NCBI GenBank assembly: GCA_002431635.1
Contig: DJGH01000020.1
Coordinates: 10,041-32,348 of the forward strand
Length of the DNA: 22,308 nt
Reading direction: 5' to 3'
Source: Petrotoga sp. UBA5851
Lineage (GTDB): Bacteria > Thermotogota > Thermotogae > Petrotogales > Petrotogaceae
Part shown: one piece after another, positions 7,998 to 15,914 of the stretch
Layout of the letters: every line of letters starts with the position of its first letter
Position numbering within the stretch: the stretch's first letter is position 1
Notes under the pieces: model-generated
Database searches by the model: none
The model's input: only the letters and a program-made list of their open reading frames with translations
Told to the model about the DNA's origin: nothing
Made by a program: the position numbers and the translations under genes

Positions 7998-8571
7998 TAA
8001 TAATCACACCTCCTTCAAAATCAACTTTATACAGTTTCTTATATATGGGTCCGTCACTTGTCAGAGTCGACGAGTAAATTCCCACAGAACTTGCCCCAAC
8101 AGAAAGTGGTTCAAAAGTAATAGTTTCAAGTACCTTTTTCCAATCCTTGGGTGAAAACTTCATTCTCCCGACAGATATATGAGGAATAAACTCCTCGTTC
8201 TTCAAATTTATTCCGGCTCCTGTTATAGCCTTGCATATCTCTTTATAAAGACCGGAAAGTGTCGGCCCGCCGTTAACTCCAAGCCAGATAACCCTAGGAA
8301 GACTATTATACTCAAAATATCCGACCTTGCTGACATTATAGATAAAAGTAGGAAATCCTGATATTCTTGAACCTATTTTGTAAGCCATCTCGGCTATTTT
8401 TTTCATACTCATATCTCCAAGAAATACCAGCGTAAGATGCGCGGCACTTGTTTTTGTCCATGTGGCTTTAAATCCTTTTTTAACAAGTTTATCGATGGTA
8501 TCGTCAAGAAGATTACCAAGCTCCTTGCTTGATTCCAAAGCTATAAAAGTGCGTACAGTATTGTCGCTCAT
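7990..8571 (-). CDS. thpR: RNA 2',3'-cyclic phosphodiesterase (2H family)
   Basis: A 193-residue 2H-superfamily phosphodiesterase that opens 2',3'-cyclic phosphate ends of RNA; the family was first described as the 2'-5' RNA ligase of bacteria. The two histidine motifs are HLTL (45-48) and HISV (131-134); the second has Ser in place of the usual Thr, a common tolerated variant. The ATG follows GAGGGGG. It occupies the place between pgsA and recA that cinA holds in many Firmicutes. A gap of 67 bases separates it from pgsA, the largest gap in the operon, and I see no convincing promoter there. Its stop overlaps recA by eight bases. Confidence 0.9.
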   Translation of the reverse strand: MSDNTVRTFIALESSKELGNLLDDTIDKLVKKGFKATWTKTSAAHLTLVFLGDMSMKKIAEMAYKIGSRISGFPTFIYNVSKVGYFEYNSLPRVIWLGVNGGPTLSGLYKEICKAITGAGINLKNEEFIPHISVGRMKFSPKDWKKVLETITFEPLSVGASSVGIYSSTLTSDGPIYKKLYKVDFEGGVIING

Positions 8572-8638
8572 GGCAATTCCCCCTCTTAATAAATATCTTT
8601 CAGCTTAACACCTTCTTTAAAAATAAAATCATAAATGC

Positions 8639-9157
8639 TTAAATATGCTTCAGGTTTTTAATGATGTAATTTAAACCGGATACCACGCTTATAATCAATG
8701 TCATGTACATCAGTGTACTTTCAACTATGTTTCCGAACAATTGGGAGTATACACATATTATAAGGGCAATCTCAAGAACTGTCTTAAGTTTTCCCAGTTT
8801 ATCTGCTGCAACAACTATTTTTTTCCCTGCCAGAAGCGTTCTCATTCCGTTAACAAAAGTATCCCTTGCAACAAGTATCACAACAAACCAAGCAGGCACC
8901 TTGGAAATAGCTATAAAAAGGATAAATATGCTGTTTATAAGTATTTTATCGCACACCTGATCCATAATTTTGCCAAAATCACTTACCTGATTTGACTTTC
9001 TTGCTGCCATACCATCGAACATATCTGTCATAGCCGCAATAACAAAAATTACAAGCGCCGGTATATAATAACTTTCACCGAGCAGAGTCAGAACCGTTAT
9101 CGGAATTACGAAGAATATCCGCGACAACGTAAGAACGTTAGCCAGATTGAAAATCAT
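8639..9157 (-). CDS. pgsA: CDP-diacylglycerol-glycerol-3-phosphate 3-phosphatidyltransferase
   Basis: An integral membrane enzyme of 172 residues that makes phosphatidylglycerol phosphate, the committed step to phosphatidylglycerol and cardiolipin. The CDP-alcohol phosphotransferase signature DG-x2-AR-x8-G-x3-D-x3-D is perfect (Asp48, Gly49, Ala52-Arg53, Gly62, Asp66, Asp70). It lies between hydrophobic helices that fill most of the chain. The ATG overlaps the rimO stop by four bases (ATGA), so it is translationally coupled to rimO. The specific product is inferred from family and operon place; related CDP-alcohol transferases share the motif. Confidence 0.92.
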   Translation of the reverse strand: MIFNLANVLTLSRIFFVIPITVLTLLGESYYIPALVIFVIAAMTDMFDGMAARKSNQVSDFGKIMDQVCDKILINSIFILFIAISKVPAWFVVILVARDTFVNGMRTLLAGKKIVVAADKLGKLKTVLEIALIICVYSQLFGNIVESTLMYMTLIISVVSGLNYIIKNLKHI

Positions 9158-10452
9158 ATCACTTCTCCTTCCAAATCATATTCGTAACTCTCTTTTATAA
9201 TAACTTCCACCAAACTTCCCAAAGTAATCTCTCTGGAACTTTTGAAAAAAACACTTCCGTCTATATCAGGAGCATCCATAAACGCCCTTCCAATATAAAC
9301 CCCGTCCTCATACTCTTCAACTAATACTCTGAGCTTACGTCCAACATACTTTTTCATGATATCATAAGATATATCCTTCTGCAGCTCCATAAGTTCGTCA
9401 AGCCTTTCCTGTTTTTGAACCTCGTCAACCTTTCCGCCCATTTGGGCTGCGGGGGTACCTTCCTCTTCGGAATAAGCAAAAGCACCAAGCCTGTCAAACT
9501 CATTTCGGTTAAGAAATTCTTTAAGCTGTTGGAACTCCTCATCGGTTTCACCGGGAAACCCTACTATTATGGAGGTTCTTATCACCGATGGCTTCATTCT
9601 TATTTTTGCAATCATTTTTTCAAGGGCTGCGGTGCTTTTGGCACGCCCCATAAGCTTAAGCATTCTGTCCGAACCGTGCTGCATAGGTATGTCGAAGTAA
9701 TTCACAACCTTTTCAAGCGACTGCATGCAGTCTATTATCTCATCCGTCAGATAATCCGGATGCAGATACATGACACGTATGATAAAATCCCCGCTGATAC
9801 TGTCAATAGCTTTTAAAAGTTCGGTAAGTGCCTGTTTCTTATAAATATCCACGCCGTAAAGCGTATTATCCTGTGATACCAGTATAAGCTCTTTTTTACC
9901 GCTTTTTATAAGAAACTCTGCCTCATGACAGATATCTTCAATCTCCCTGCTCATGGGCTCGCCTTTGAAATTAGGTATGGAACAAAAGTTGCATCTTCTG
10001 CTGCAGCCATCTCCTATTTTTATATATGCGTAAGCTGTTTTTGGCACGTATCTTGATGTACAACTGTAAACATCCATAGGAGTATCCGGCTTTAAATAAT
10101 ACTCTCCGCTGTCTATTACCCTGAATACTTCCTGAGGCGGAACAACACCTATAAGTCCGTCAAGCTCAACAAGATCTTTTATAAAATCATCAAAGTATCG
10201 CTGTACAAGACATCCTATAGCTATGACCTTAAGATTTCTGTTATCTTTTTTGAGTTCAAGATATTCAAAAAAAGTATCTATAGACTCTGCTTTAGCCGAG
10301 TCTATAAAGCCGCATGTGTCAATTATTATGTAATCAGACTTAACAGGATCTTGTGAATACTTATATCCGTTCGACTCAAATATTCCCCTTAGAACATCCA
10401 TATCTGCCTCATTTTTAGGGCAGCCAAGGGTGACTATATGAAACTTGTGCAA
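9154..10452 (-). CDS. rimO: Ribosomal protein S12 methylthiotransferase RimO
   Basis: A 432-residue radical SAM enzyme that adds a methylthio group to a conserved aspartate of ribosomal protein S12. The N-terminal domain has the three cysteines for the auxiliary iron-sulfur cluster (Cys11, Cys47, Cys81). The radical SAM cluster motif is CSRRCNFC (150-157). The C-terminus forms a TRAM domain. LGCPKNEADMD near the start is typical of RimO rather than the tRNA enzyme MiaB. The start codon is TTG, set by GGAGGAAA seven bases before it. It is the first gene of the operon that continues through pgsA, thpR, recA, recX and rny. Confidence 0.96.
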   Translation of the reverse strand: MHKFHIVTLGCPKNEADMDVLRGIFESNGYKYSQDPVKSDYIIIDTCGFIDSAKAESIDTFFEYLELKKDNRNLKVIAIGCLVQRYFDDFIKDLVELDGLIGVVPPQEVFRVIDSGEYYLKPDTPMDVYSCTSRYVPKTAYAYIKIGDGCSRRCNFCSIPNFKGEPMSREIEDICHEAEFLIKSGKKELILVSQDNTLYGVDIYKKQALTELLKAIDSISGDFIIRVMYLHPDYLTDEIIDCMQSLEKVVNYFDIPMQHGSDRMLKLMGRAKSTAALEKMIAKIRMKPSVIRTSIIVGFPGETDEEFQQLKEFLNRNEFDRLGAFAYSEEEGTPAAQMGGKVDEVQKQERLDELMELQKDISYDIMKKYVGRKLRVLVEEYEDGVYIGRAFMDAPDIDGSVFFKSSREITLGSLVEVIIKESYEYDLEGEVI

Positions 10453-10496
10453 TGGTATTTCCTCCGTAATAGAATTAATTAGATTATCACAATATT

Positions 10497-10505
10497 ATTA
10501 TAGCA
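10497..10505 (-). promoter_or_regulatory. Extended -10 promoter of the rimO-rny operon
   Basis: The minus strand reads TGCTATAAT, a consensus -10 with an extended TG. There is no recognisable -35. The start site would be near 10490, giving a leader of about 38 bases. It is back to back with the promoter at 10558-10566. Confidence 0.6.
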
Positions 10506-10557
10506 AAAAACACAAGAATTTCCTATAAGTATAACAATATTTTTTCTGTTTCATTTG

Positions 10558-10566
10558 TGGTATAAT
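10558..10566 (+). promoter_or_regulatory. Extended -10 promoter for the 10597 gene
   Basis: TGGTATAAT is a consensus -10 with extended TG and no clear -35. The start site would be near 10573, 24 bases before the ATG at 10597. This also argues against the in-frame TTG at 10555, which lies upstream of the promoter core. Confidence 0.6.
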
Positions 10567-10596
10567 TGTAATATCAATTTAAAGGACGGTGTTTAT

Positions 10597-11529
10597 ATGG
10601 ATACTTTTTTATATGCAATTCTTGTAATATTTGCTATAACTTTCATAAGTGCATACCTTAAAAGCACTGCAAAGGACGGAACTCTTAAAAAATTTTCAAA
10701 ATTTAGTATCATCGTACAAACCAATGATGGAAAAACAGTATGGGGAAAAATGAAGCTCTTTTCAAACGGAATGGAGCTAACCTATCCCAAAGAAGTGACG
10801 GTTCCCCAGGCTACAAGAAAAGGATACTATATATACAAAACCGAATACGATAAGATTGTATGTATCATGAGAATCCTTAAAAATATGTCTTATGATGATC
10901 TAAGGCTTAGAGAAAAAAGAAATATATTTTATAAAAACGGTTTTTTCGTAAGAATACGAAGATGGGTAAGAAACTTTTTTGCGGCCTCTTCCGACGCTAT
11001 AAAAGAAACTCTAACACTCGTAATGGGAAAAGTGGGAGGAACTATGTCGGCAAAAGGACAGGCTAATGCAACCCGCCTTGGGAACGATCTTATAGGTTTT
11101 GTAGGCAACTCATATGAACCAATTTACGAAAAACTTGCAGGAAAAAAAGTGCTTGTGGATTATCTTCAGAAAGACGGTTCAATTAAAAAATACAAGGGTA
11201 TTCTCGGAAAGTACACTAAAGAGTACATAGAAATTTTGAATATAGACTTTCCGATGGAAATAAAATACGAGATAAAAACCAGAACAAGCAATATATCAGG
11301 TTATCCGGTCTCCGTTATCCGCAAAGACAAAAAAATGACCTTGGTGAACGAGTCTGAACAGAACCTCAAATTTTCAGTTGATGGAAAAGAGTACAGTCTC
11401 ACTTCAAAGATGACTCTTGACGTCAAATGTCCAGATTCAGACAGCTTTGACTTTATAGTGGGAACGTTAGAAAATGTTGACGTTATTCTTCCAAGAACTT
11501 TGGCAATTGTAAGGCATCTCAGCGATTAA
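10597..11529 (+). CDS. Membrane-anchored protein of unknown function
   Basis: A 310-residue protein I do not recognise. Residues about 3-20 are a single hydrophobic helix that looks like an uncleaved anchor, with the rest presumably cytosolic. The next part (about 30-75) reads like a small beta-rich domain (FSIIVQTNDGKTVWGKMKLF). A basic stretch near 100-130 (RLREKRNIF to RIRRWVRNFF) may be amphipathic. A second beta-rich section with GKKVLVDYLQKDGS and GILGKYTKEYIEIL follows. Both parts resemble repeats of one fold that binds or displays something, but I assign no function. AAAGGA precedes the ATG. It is transcribed alone, divergent from rimO, and ends at a strong bidirectional terminator. 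Confidence 0.85.
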   Translation: MDTFLYAILVIFAITFISAYLKSTAKDGTLKKFSKFSIIVQTNDGKTVWGKMKLFSNGMELTYPKEVTVPQATRKGYYIYKTEYDKIVCIMRILKNMSYDDLRLREKRNIFYKNGFFVRIRRWVRNFFAASSDAIKETLTLVMGKVGGTMSAKGQANATRLGNDLIGFVGNSYEPIYEKLAGKKVLVDYLQKDGSIKKYKGILGKYTKEYIEILNIDFPMEIKYEIKTRTSNISGYPVSVIRKDKKMTLVNESEQNLKFSVDGKEYSLTSKMTLDVKCPDSDSFDFIVGTLENVDVILPRTLAIVRHLSD

Positions 11530-11531
11530 TG

Positions 11532-11558
11532 AAAAAAGCAGCCAGAGGCTGCTTTTTT
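11532..11558. terminator. Bidirectional terminator between convergent genes
   Basis: A 12-bp stem (AAAAAAGCAGCC / GGCTGCTTTTTT, read inward) with a three-base AGA loop and a T run on each side. It ends the 10597 gene on the plus strand and touches the stop of lpdA on the minus strand. Confidence 0.88.
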
Positions 11559-12946
11559 TATGCGTGGATTGCCCAACCTTCGACTGCTCTTGCCGCTTCC
11601 ATAACAGTTTCAGAAAGAGTCGGATGCGAATGGATCATAGTTGCTATTTCAGAAGGCTTGATCCCAGCAGTTTTTGCCAGCAGCAGCTCATGTATGAGTT
11701 CGGTAGCCTGTTCTCCGACTATATGTGCTCCAAGAATCTCCTTTGTCTGCGGGTTATAAATAATTTTTACCATTCCATCGGGTTTGTCTATGGCAACAGA
11801 CTTTCCTGCACCTCTGTATGGAAAAACAGCTTTTTTAAAGCTTATGCCCTCTTTAATAGCCCTCTGCTCATTGTATCCAAAGCTTGAAATTTCCGGCTCG
11901 CAGTAAACTCCTCCCGGAATAAGCATTGGGTCTATTTTCTTTATAGTTTCATGTCCGCAGATATGCTCGACGGCAACTTCTCCTTCCTTAGATGCAACAT
12001 GTGCAAGAAGCGGAGAGTTTATGACATCTCCTATGGCGTATATGCTTGGAATCTTGGTCTGATAGTAATCATACGTTGGAATAAAACCTCTTTCGGTTTC
12101 TATGCCTACCTTATCAAGACCGATGTCCCCTGTATTGGGACTTCTGCCTACGGCCACAAGAATTTTTTCAACTTGTATAACACTTTCCTTGCCTTCTTTA
12201 TCCTCAATCAGAACCGTTACTCCATCTTCGTCTTTGGTCATTGATTTGGCTTTTGTGGAAGTATAGATCTCAATACCCCTCTTTTTGAATGACTTATGAA
12301 GAACCTGAACAACCTCACTGTCCTCAATTGGAAGTATCTGATCAAGCATCTCTACAATATGCACCTTTACACCGAAGGAACTGAGAATATGCGCAAACTC
12401 CACTCCGATTGCACCGCTGCCAAGAATAAGAATACTTTTGGGAAGCTTTTTCATCATTAGCACACCGGTTGATGAAAGCACCTTATCTTCATCGAACTCA
12501 AATCCTTTTATGACTCTGGGAGATGACCCGGTTGCTATTATTATATTCTCTGCGGATATGATTTTAGAATCGGAAAGTCTCACGGAGTTTGGCGATTCTA
12601 TCTTACCTTGCTGCATTATAAGCTCAACTTTGTTTTTTTTCATAAGAAACTGCACCCCTTTGGAAAGGGTATCCGCAATTTTCCTTGATTTCTCAAAAAC
12701 TTTTTCATATTCGAACCCGGAAAGATCTGTTTTTATCCCCATACCTTCAAGATCTTTTATACTGCTGAAAGCCTGTGCCTGATGTATAAGCGCTTTTGAC
12801 GGTATACATCCTACATTGAGGCATACTCCACCTGGTTTATCCTTTTCCAGCAATGCAACTTTTTTCCCCAGCTGGGCTGCCCTTATAGCCGCAACGTATC
12901 CGCCCGGACCAGCTCCAATAATGATTATATCGTAATCGTATGCCAT
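11558..12946 (-). CDS. lpdA: Dihydrolipoamide dehydrogenase (E3)
   Basis: A 462-residue FAD disulfide oxidoreductase that reoxidises dihydrolipoyl groups with NAD+. It shows the FAD-binding GAGPGG near residue 11, the redox pair Cys42 and Cys47 in GGVCLNVGCIPSK, a central NAD-binding GSGAIGVEFA, and the C-terminal HSHPTLSE with the catalytic His-Glu dyad. The frame stays open to 13087, but that extension is a hydrophobic low-complexity stretch not found in the family. AGGAGAGG before the ATG at 12946 decides the start. No E1, E2 or glycine cleavage genes are adjacent, and no lipoyl domain is fused, so the complex it serves is encoded elsewhere. Confidence 0.93.
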   Translation of the reverse strand: MAYDYDIIIIGAGPGGYVAAIRAAQLGKKVALLEKDKPGGVCLNVGCIPSKALIHQAQAFSSIKDLEGMGIKTDLSGFEYEKVFEKSRKIADTLSKGVQFLMKKNKVELIMQQGKIESPNSVRLSDSKIISAENIIIATGSSPRVIKGFEFDEDKVLSSTGVLMMKKLPKSILILGSGAIGVEFAHILSSFGVKVHIVEMLDQILPIEDSEVVQVLHKSFKKRGIEIYTSTKAKSMTKDEDGVTVLIEDKEGKESVIQVEKILVAVGRSPNTGDIGLDKVGIETERGFIPTYDYYQTKIPSIYAIGDVINSPLLAHVASKEGEVAVEHICGHETIKKIDPMLIPGGVYCEPEISSFGYNEQRAIKEGISFKKAVFPYRGAGKSVAIDKPDGMVKIIYNPQTKEILGAHIVGEQATELIHELLLAKTAGIKPSEIATMIHSHPTLSETVMEAARAVEGWAIHA

Positions 12947-12982
12947 CTTCAGCCTCTCCTTTTTTGTTTTTATTTTCACTGC

Positions 12983-13012
12983 ATTGTAGTGCTCAAAGTT
13001 AAATATATACAA
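12983..13012 (-). promoter_or_regulatory. Candidate promoter for lpdA
   Basis: On the minus strand TTGTAT (13007-13012), an 18-base spacer, then TACAAT (12983-12988). The start site would be about 30 bases before the lpdA ATG. Neither box is perfect and the region is very AT-rich. Confidence 0.4.
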
Positions 13013-13061
13013 TATATGTAAAAATAAAATTACATAAATACGATTAACTTGGTTAACTAAC

Positions 13062-13094
13062 AAAACAAATGTCAGACTCTCTGACATTTGTTTT
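13062..13094. terminator. Hairpin ending the van operon, upstream of lpdA
   Basis: A 14-bp perfect stem (AAAACAAATGTCAG / CTGACATTTGTTTT) with an ACTCT loop. It lies 80 bases beyond the vanXY stop and 50 bases upstream of the lpdA -35, so it separates the two minus-strand units. T-rich sequence follows on both strands. The 80 bases between vanXY and the hairpin hold no recognisable gene. Confidence 0.75.
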
Positions 13095-13174
13095 TAAATG
13101 CAAGATATTTCAAATCATCCTACATTGATCATATTATAACTTTTCTTTCATGATTAAACAACTTATTACTGCTT

Positions 13175-13933
13175 TTATTTGTTTTTCAATTCTGTGAGTA
13201 TGAAGCCGTCAGAATTGTTACCTGATATGTAAAGCGTTGAACCCGGATCTCCTTCAATATTCGTAAAACTTTCAGCACAAGCTTTCATATAAGAAATACT
13301 CCACAATTTTTCAGAATTTGCGTATTTAAAAGATTTTCTGCCATATTCATACTGTTTTAAAAAGTCATGGTACTCCTCAAAAGTAAGATCAAGCTTAGTA
13401 ATTATTTCGGCATGCGGACAGCCGACATATCTAAAATGCCATGGCTCCCATGCTATATTGGTTATCCCCTCTTTGCCTTTAGGATAACGTTCAATAAAAC
13501 CATAATGAGCGGCTTTATCTTTAAAAGCCTTACAAATACCGGAATACGTAAACGATGGCCGTATGTAATCTATATCAGATTGTCTTAATCCCAGATCAAT
13601 TGCTAAACCAGATTGATGCTCGCTGTATCCTGGAAATGCCACATACTTTTGAGTGAACTCCAGACCCTTTTCTATCAGAGAACTGCTAAAAATATCATGC
13701 TGTTCGTTGATAGAACGCCAGCCACTGACTGCGGCTATTTCTTTCCAGCCGCCGATATCGCTCATAAGCATTAAAAAAGCATCTGCCGCCTCCTTCTCAA
13801 GAAACAGCTTTTTATTATCTGTATCTATTGGTTTAAGAATTTTTTTTACTGTATCATGATATGAATAACTGGCATTTATTAAAATCAGACTTCCCTCAAA
13901 AACACGGTACCTGGCCAAGCTAATTGTTTTCAT
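13175..13933 (-). CDS. vanXY: VanXY-type D,D-dipeptidase / D,D-carboxypeptidase
   Basis: A 252-residue zinc peptidase that, in VanC/E/G-type resistance, hydrolyses D-Ala-D-Ala and trims the terminal D-Ala from normal pentapeptide, leaving only precursors made by the alternate ligase. The zinc ligands and active-site residues are visible: SGWRS with Arg73, SEHQSGLAID with His106 and Asp113, and EPWHFRYV with Glu163 and His166. No signal peptide or membrane helix is seen, which fits a cytosolic VanXY rather than the membrane VanY. The length and the ISGNNSDGF near the C-terminus recall VanXY of the VanG operon. The ATG overlaps the ligase stop by four bases. A pure VanY-like carboxypeptidase is the alternative; assays would separate these. 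Confidence 0.88.
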   Translation of the reverse strand: MKTISLARYRVFEGSLILINASYSYHDTVKKILKPIDTDNKKLFLEKEAADAFLMLMSDIGGWKEIAAVSGWRSINEQHDIFSSSLIEKGLEFTQKYVAFPGYSEHQSGLAIDLGLRQSDIDYIRPSFTYSGICKAFKDKAAHYGFIERYPKGKEGITNIAWEPWHFRYVGCPHAEIITKLDLTFEEYHDFLKQYEYGRKSFKYANSEKLWSISYMKACAESFTNIEGDPGSTLYISGNNSDGFILTELKNK

Positions 13934-14979
13934 GCTTCCAACCCCAATCGGATTATATCAGAAATGAGCTTTTCAAAAGTTATTCCGCAGGCTTTGAACA
14001 TATTTGGAAAACGACTGCGGGAAGTAAAACCAGGAATTGTATTCACCTCGTTGAATACTATTTTTTCATCCATATCAATGAACATATCCACTCTGGCAAA
14101 ACCGTGGCAACCCAAAATTCTATAGATGCATAGGGCTGTTTCTTTTATTTCCTGTGCTTTTCCATGAGAAATATCGGCAGGAACTTTTATTATTGATGAT
14201 TTAGGCGTATACTTCTCTTCATAACTGAAAAAACCTTGCGGAACTCTTATTTCATCAACCTGTCCTATAACAATTTTTTCATTTCCCATTAATGCACAGC
14301 CGACTTCATACCCCTGGATATTTTCTTCTGCTACAGCCTGGTCGTCATATTCAAAAGCTTTTTTAACTGCATCAGGCAGTTCTCCGGCAGACCACACTTT
14401 GGAGATACCATATGAAGAGCCTGCCCTTAAAGGTTTTATATATAGCGGATAGTGAATTTTTTCAGCTTGTTCAAAAATTTTTTCTATATCTGTTGTTTTA
14501 TCAAATAAAAACGAGGCAGGAACATTTATGCCAAAAGATTTTACAAGCATATGCGCTCGGTATTTATCCATGCACAATGCTGAACAAAGCGCTCCGCAGC
14601 CAATTATGGGAATACCTGAAAGCTCCAGCAATCCTTGAACCGTTCCATCTTCGCCGTTTTTCCCGTGCATAACCGGAAAGGCCGCGTCTATTTTAAGCTT
14701 TTCAACCCTATCGTTATTAAAAACCAATACAGCTTTTTCTGAACGGCAGGGAGAAAATAATGCCGGGGTACAATCGTTGGAGTTGCACCATGTATCGTTC
14801 AGTATTTTATCAAGACTGCCATCAAACTTAAACCAATCACCTTTTGAAGACACCCCTATGATCAATGGCATAAATCTGCTCTTATCCATGGCACTTATAA
14901 CAGCATGGGCAGATTTTAGCGATATGCTATACTCTGGGGAACAACCGCCAAATATGACGGCGATATTTAATCTTTCCAT
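13930..14979 (-). CDS. vanG: D-Ala-D-Ser ligase, VanG type
   Basis: An ATP-grasp ligase of 349 residues, exactly the length I recall for VanG. It joins D-Ala to a second D-residue for the cell-wall precursor. The omega loop reads EKYTPKSS (255-262), close to the EKYTLKSS of VanG and the EKYQ form of VanC, and unlike VanA/VanB D-lactate ligases or ordinary Ddl. HGKNGEDG (105-112), ALCMDKYRAH (134-143) and NEVNTIPGFTS (310-320) are the family motifs. The frame opens at a GTG (15000), but AAGGAAG about eight bases before the ATG at 14979 marks the start. The gene begins 53 bases before vanW ends and overlaps vanXY by four bases. D-Ser rather than D-Lac specificity is inferred from the loop. Confidence 0.92.
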   Translation of the reverse strand: MERLNIAVIFGGCSPEYSISLKSAHAVISAMDKSRFMPLIIGVSSKGDWFKFDGSLDKILNDTWCNSNDCTPALFSPCRSEKAVLVFNNDRVEKLKIDAAFPVMHGKNGEDGTVQGLLELSGIPIIGCGALCSALCMDKYRAHMLVKSFGINVPASFLFDKTTDIEKIFEQAEKIHYPLYIKPLRAGSSYGISKVWSAGELPDAVKKAFEYDDQAVAEENIQGYEVGCALMGNEKIVIGQVDEIRVPQGFFSYEEKYTPKSSIIKVPADISHGKAQEIKETALCIYRILGCHGFARVDMFIDMDEKIVFNEVNTIPGFTSRSRFPNMFKACGITFEKLISDIIRLGLEA

Positions 14980-15811
14980 ACTTTTCTCTTCCTTTCTCAC
15001 TTATTTTTATTTCAGGTTCAAGCGGATACCCTATTTCGCATTTATTACGGTAAAGAACTTTTGAACAGATACATTCTCCTTTATCAGCAGAGATTTTTTT
15101 TTGAATTACATCGACTTCTTCAAAAATTTTAGTATTTTCACGGTAGTAGAAACTCTTTGCGTTTGAAATACAATAGGAATAATCTAATTTGACATCTGAA
15201 AAAATACGTCCTATAATGTTTTTTTCGTCAAAATCAATAGCTATTTGAAATGATTGATCGGTTTCGTTTTTGACTTTCAGATCAAGCCACCCTTCCGCAA
15301 CTGTTGCATCAACTCCTCTGGGCATATCCTCTGAAGTATCTGGAAAATCTTTCTTGCTATGTCCGTGGCGTTCTACAATCGTAAGTGGGGTATGCAAAAA
15401 AATCCAAAAAAGAAGGTTGCTCATCTGACACATTCCTCCGCCAGCCGATACTTCGAGTTTTCCGTCAACCATAACCAGTCCGTCTTTATACGGGATATTC
15501 TTGTCTGCGTACCGTACCAGCTTCCAGAAAGAAAAAGTTTCCTGCGGTCTTATTATAAGATTATTGAGAGTTTGAGCCGCCAGTTTGAGATTAAATACTT
15601 TATTTTCCTGATACTGCATATCAAATCCGGTCTGATGGTTGTATAAGAGGCTGCCTGCCTCAAAAATTTTGTACTTAAGCTTCTGCTCTGATATAAAGGA
15701 TGCATAGCTGTTTCCATCAAAATACATTCCCGTATAAAAAAACAATAGACGCTGGTTTATTCTTAATGGCAGCAGCCAAGGGAACATTTGTGTAATCCTT
15801 TTTTTCTTCAT
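14927..15811 (-). CDS. vanW: VanW family protein
   Basis: A 294-residue accessory protein of VanB and VanG operons; its role is unknown and it is not strictly required for resistance in those systems. The core is very similar to VanW of VanB: YQENKVFNLKLAA (67-79), ETFSFWKLVR (91-100), YKDGL (108-112) and GGGMCQMSN (124-132). The N-terminus (about 1-30) is basic and hydrophobic but lacks a clear signal peptide. It is slightly longer than the VanW I recall (about 275 residues), and the extra C-terminal part is the segment that overlaps the ligase gene by 53 bases. AAAGGAAT precedes the ATG. First gene after the hairpin at 15838-15874. Confidence 0.92.
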   Translation of the reverse strand: MKKKRITQMFPWLLPLRINQRLLFFYTGMYFDGNSYASFISEQKLKYKIFEAGSLLYNHQTGFDMQYQENKVFNLKLAAQTLNNLIIRPQETFSFWKLVRYADKNIPYKDGLVMVDGKLEVSAGGGMCQMSNLLFWIFLHTPLTIVERHGHSKKDFPDTSEDMPRGVDATVAEGWLDLKVKNETDQSFQIAIDFDEKNIIGRIFSDVKLDYSYCISNAKSFYYRENTKIFEEVDVIQKKISADKGECICSKVLYRNKCEIGYPLEPEIKISEKGREKYGKIKYRRHIWRLFPRV

Positions 15812-15837
15812 ATTTTTATTCCTTTCTGTATATAAAA

Positions 15838-15874
15838 AAGTTCCGTCTTGTAAAATAATACCAAGACAGAACTT
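15838..15874 (-). terminator. Minus-strand terminator or attenuator in the vanW leader
   Basis: On the minus strand a 13-bp stem (AAGTTCTGTCTTG with CAAGACGGAACTT, one G-U wobble) encloses an 11-base loop. It is followed at once by a run of T (six T at 15834-15839, the first two in the stem), then the vanW ribosome binding site. On the plus strand the wobble becomes a C-A mismatch and no good T run follows, so the element is directional. It lies downstream of a promoter at 15915-15943 and 27 bases before vanW, so transcripts entering vanW must pass it. Confidence 0.75.
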
Positions 15875-15914
15875 ACGATGCTTTCGTTTTATATGACAAA
15901 ACCCTTGTTATTTA

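Noticed and set aside
10555..10596. TTG start at 10555 for the unknown membrane protein
   Set aside because: It lies upstream of the TATAAT at 10561 and has no ribosome binding site; the ATG at 10597 does.
12947..13087. N-terminal extension of lpdA to an in-frame start at 13087
   Set aside because: It adds a hydrophobic, low-complexity stretch absent from the family and crosses the promoter-like boxes and part of the hairpin. A good ribosome binding site precedes the ATG at 12946.
13930..14979. Ligase as the ordinary housekeeping Ddl
   Set aside because: The omega loop and the vanRS-W-XY context point to the D-Ser ligase group, and the VanG length matches.
15827..15854. TTTACA-N16-TATACA as the vanW promoter
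   Set aside because: Its start site would fall within or past the vanW ribosome binding site, leaving the message unable to start properly. The boxes are part of the terminator stem and T run.
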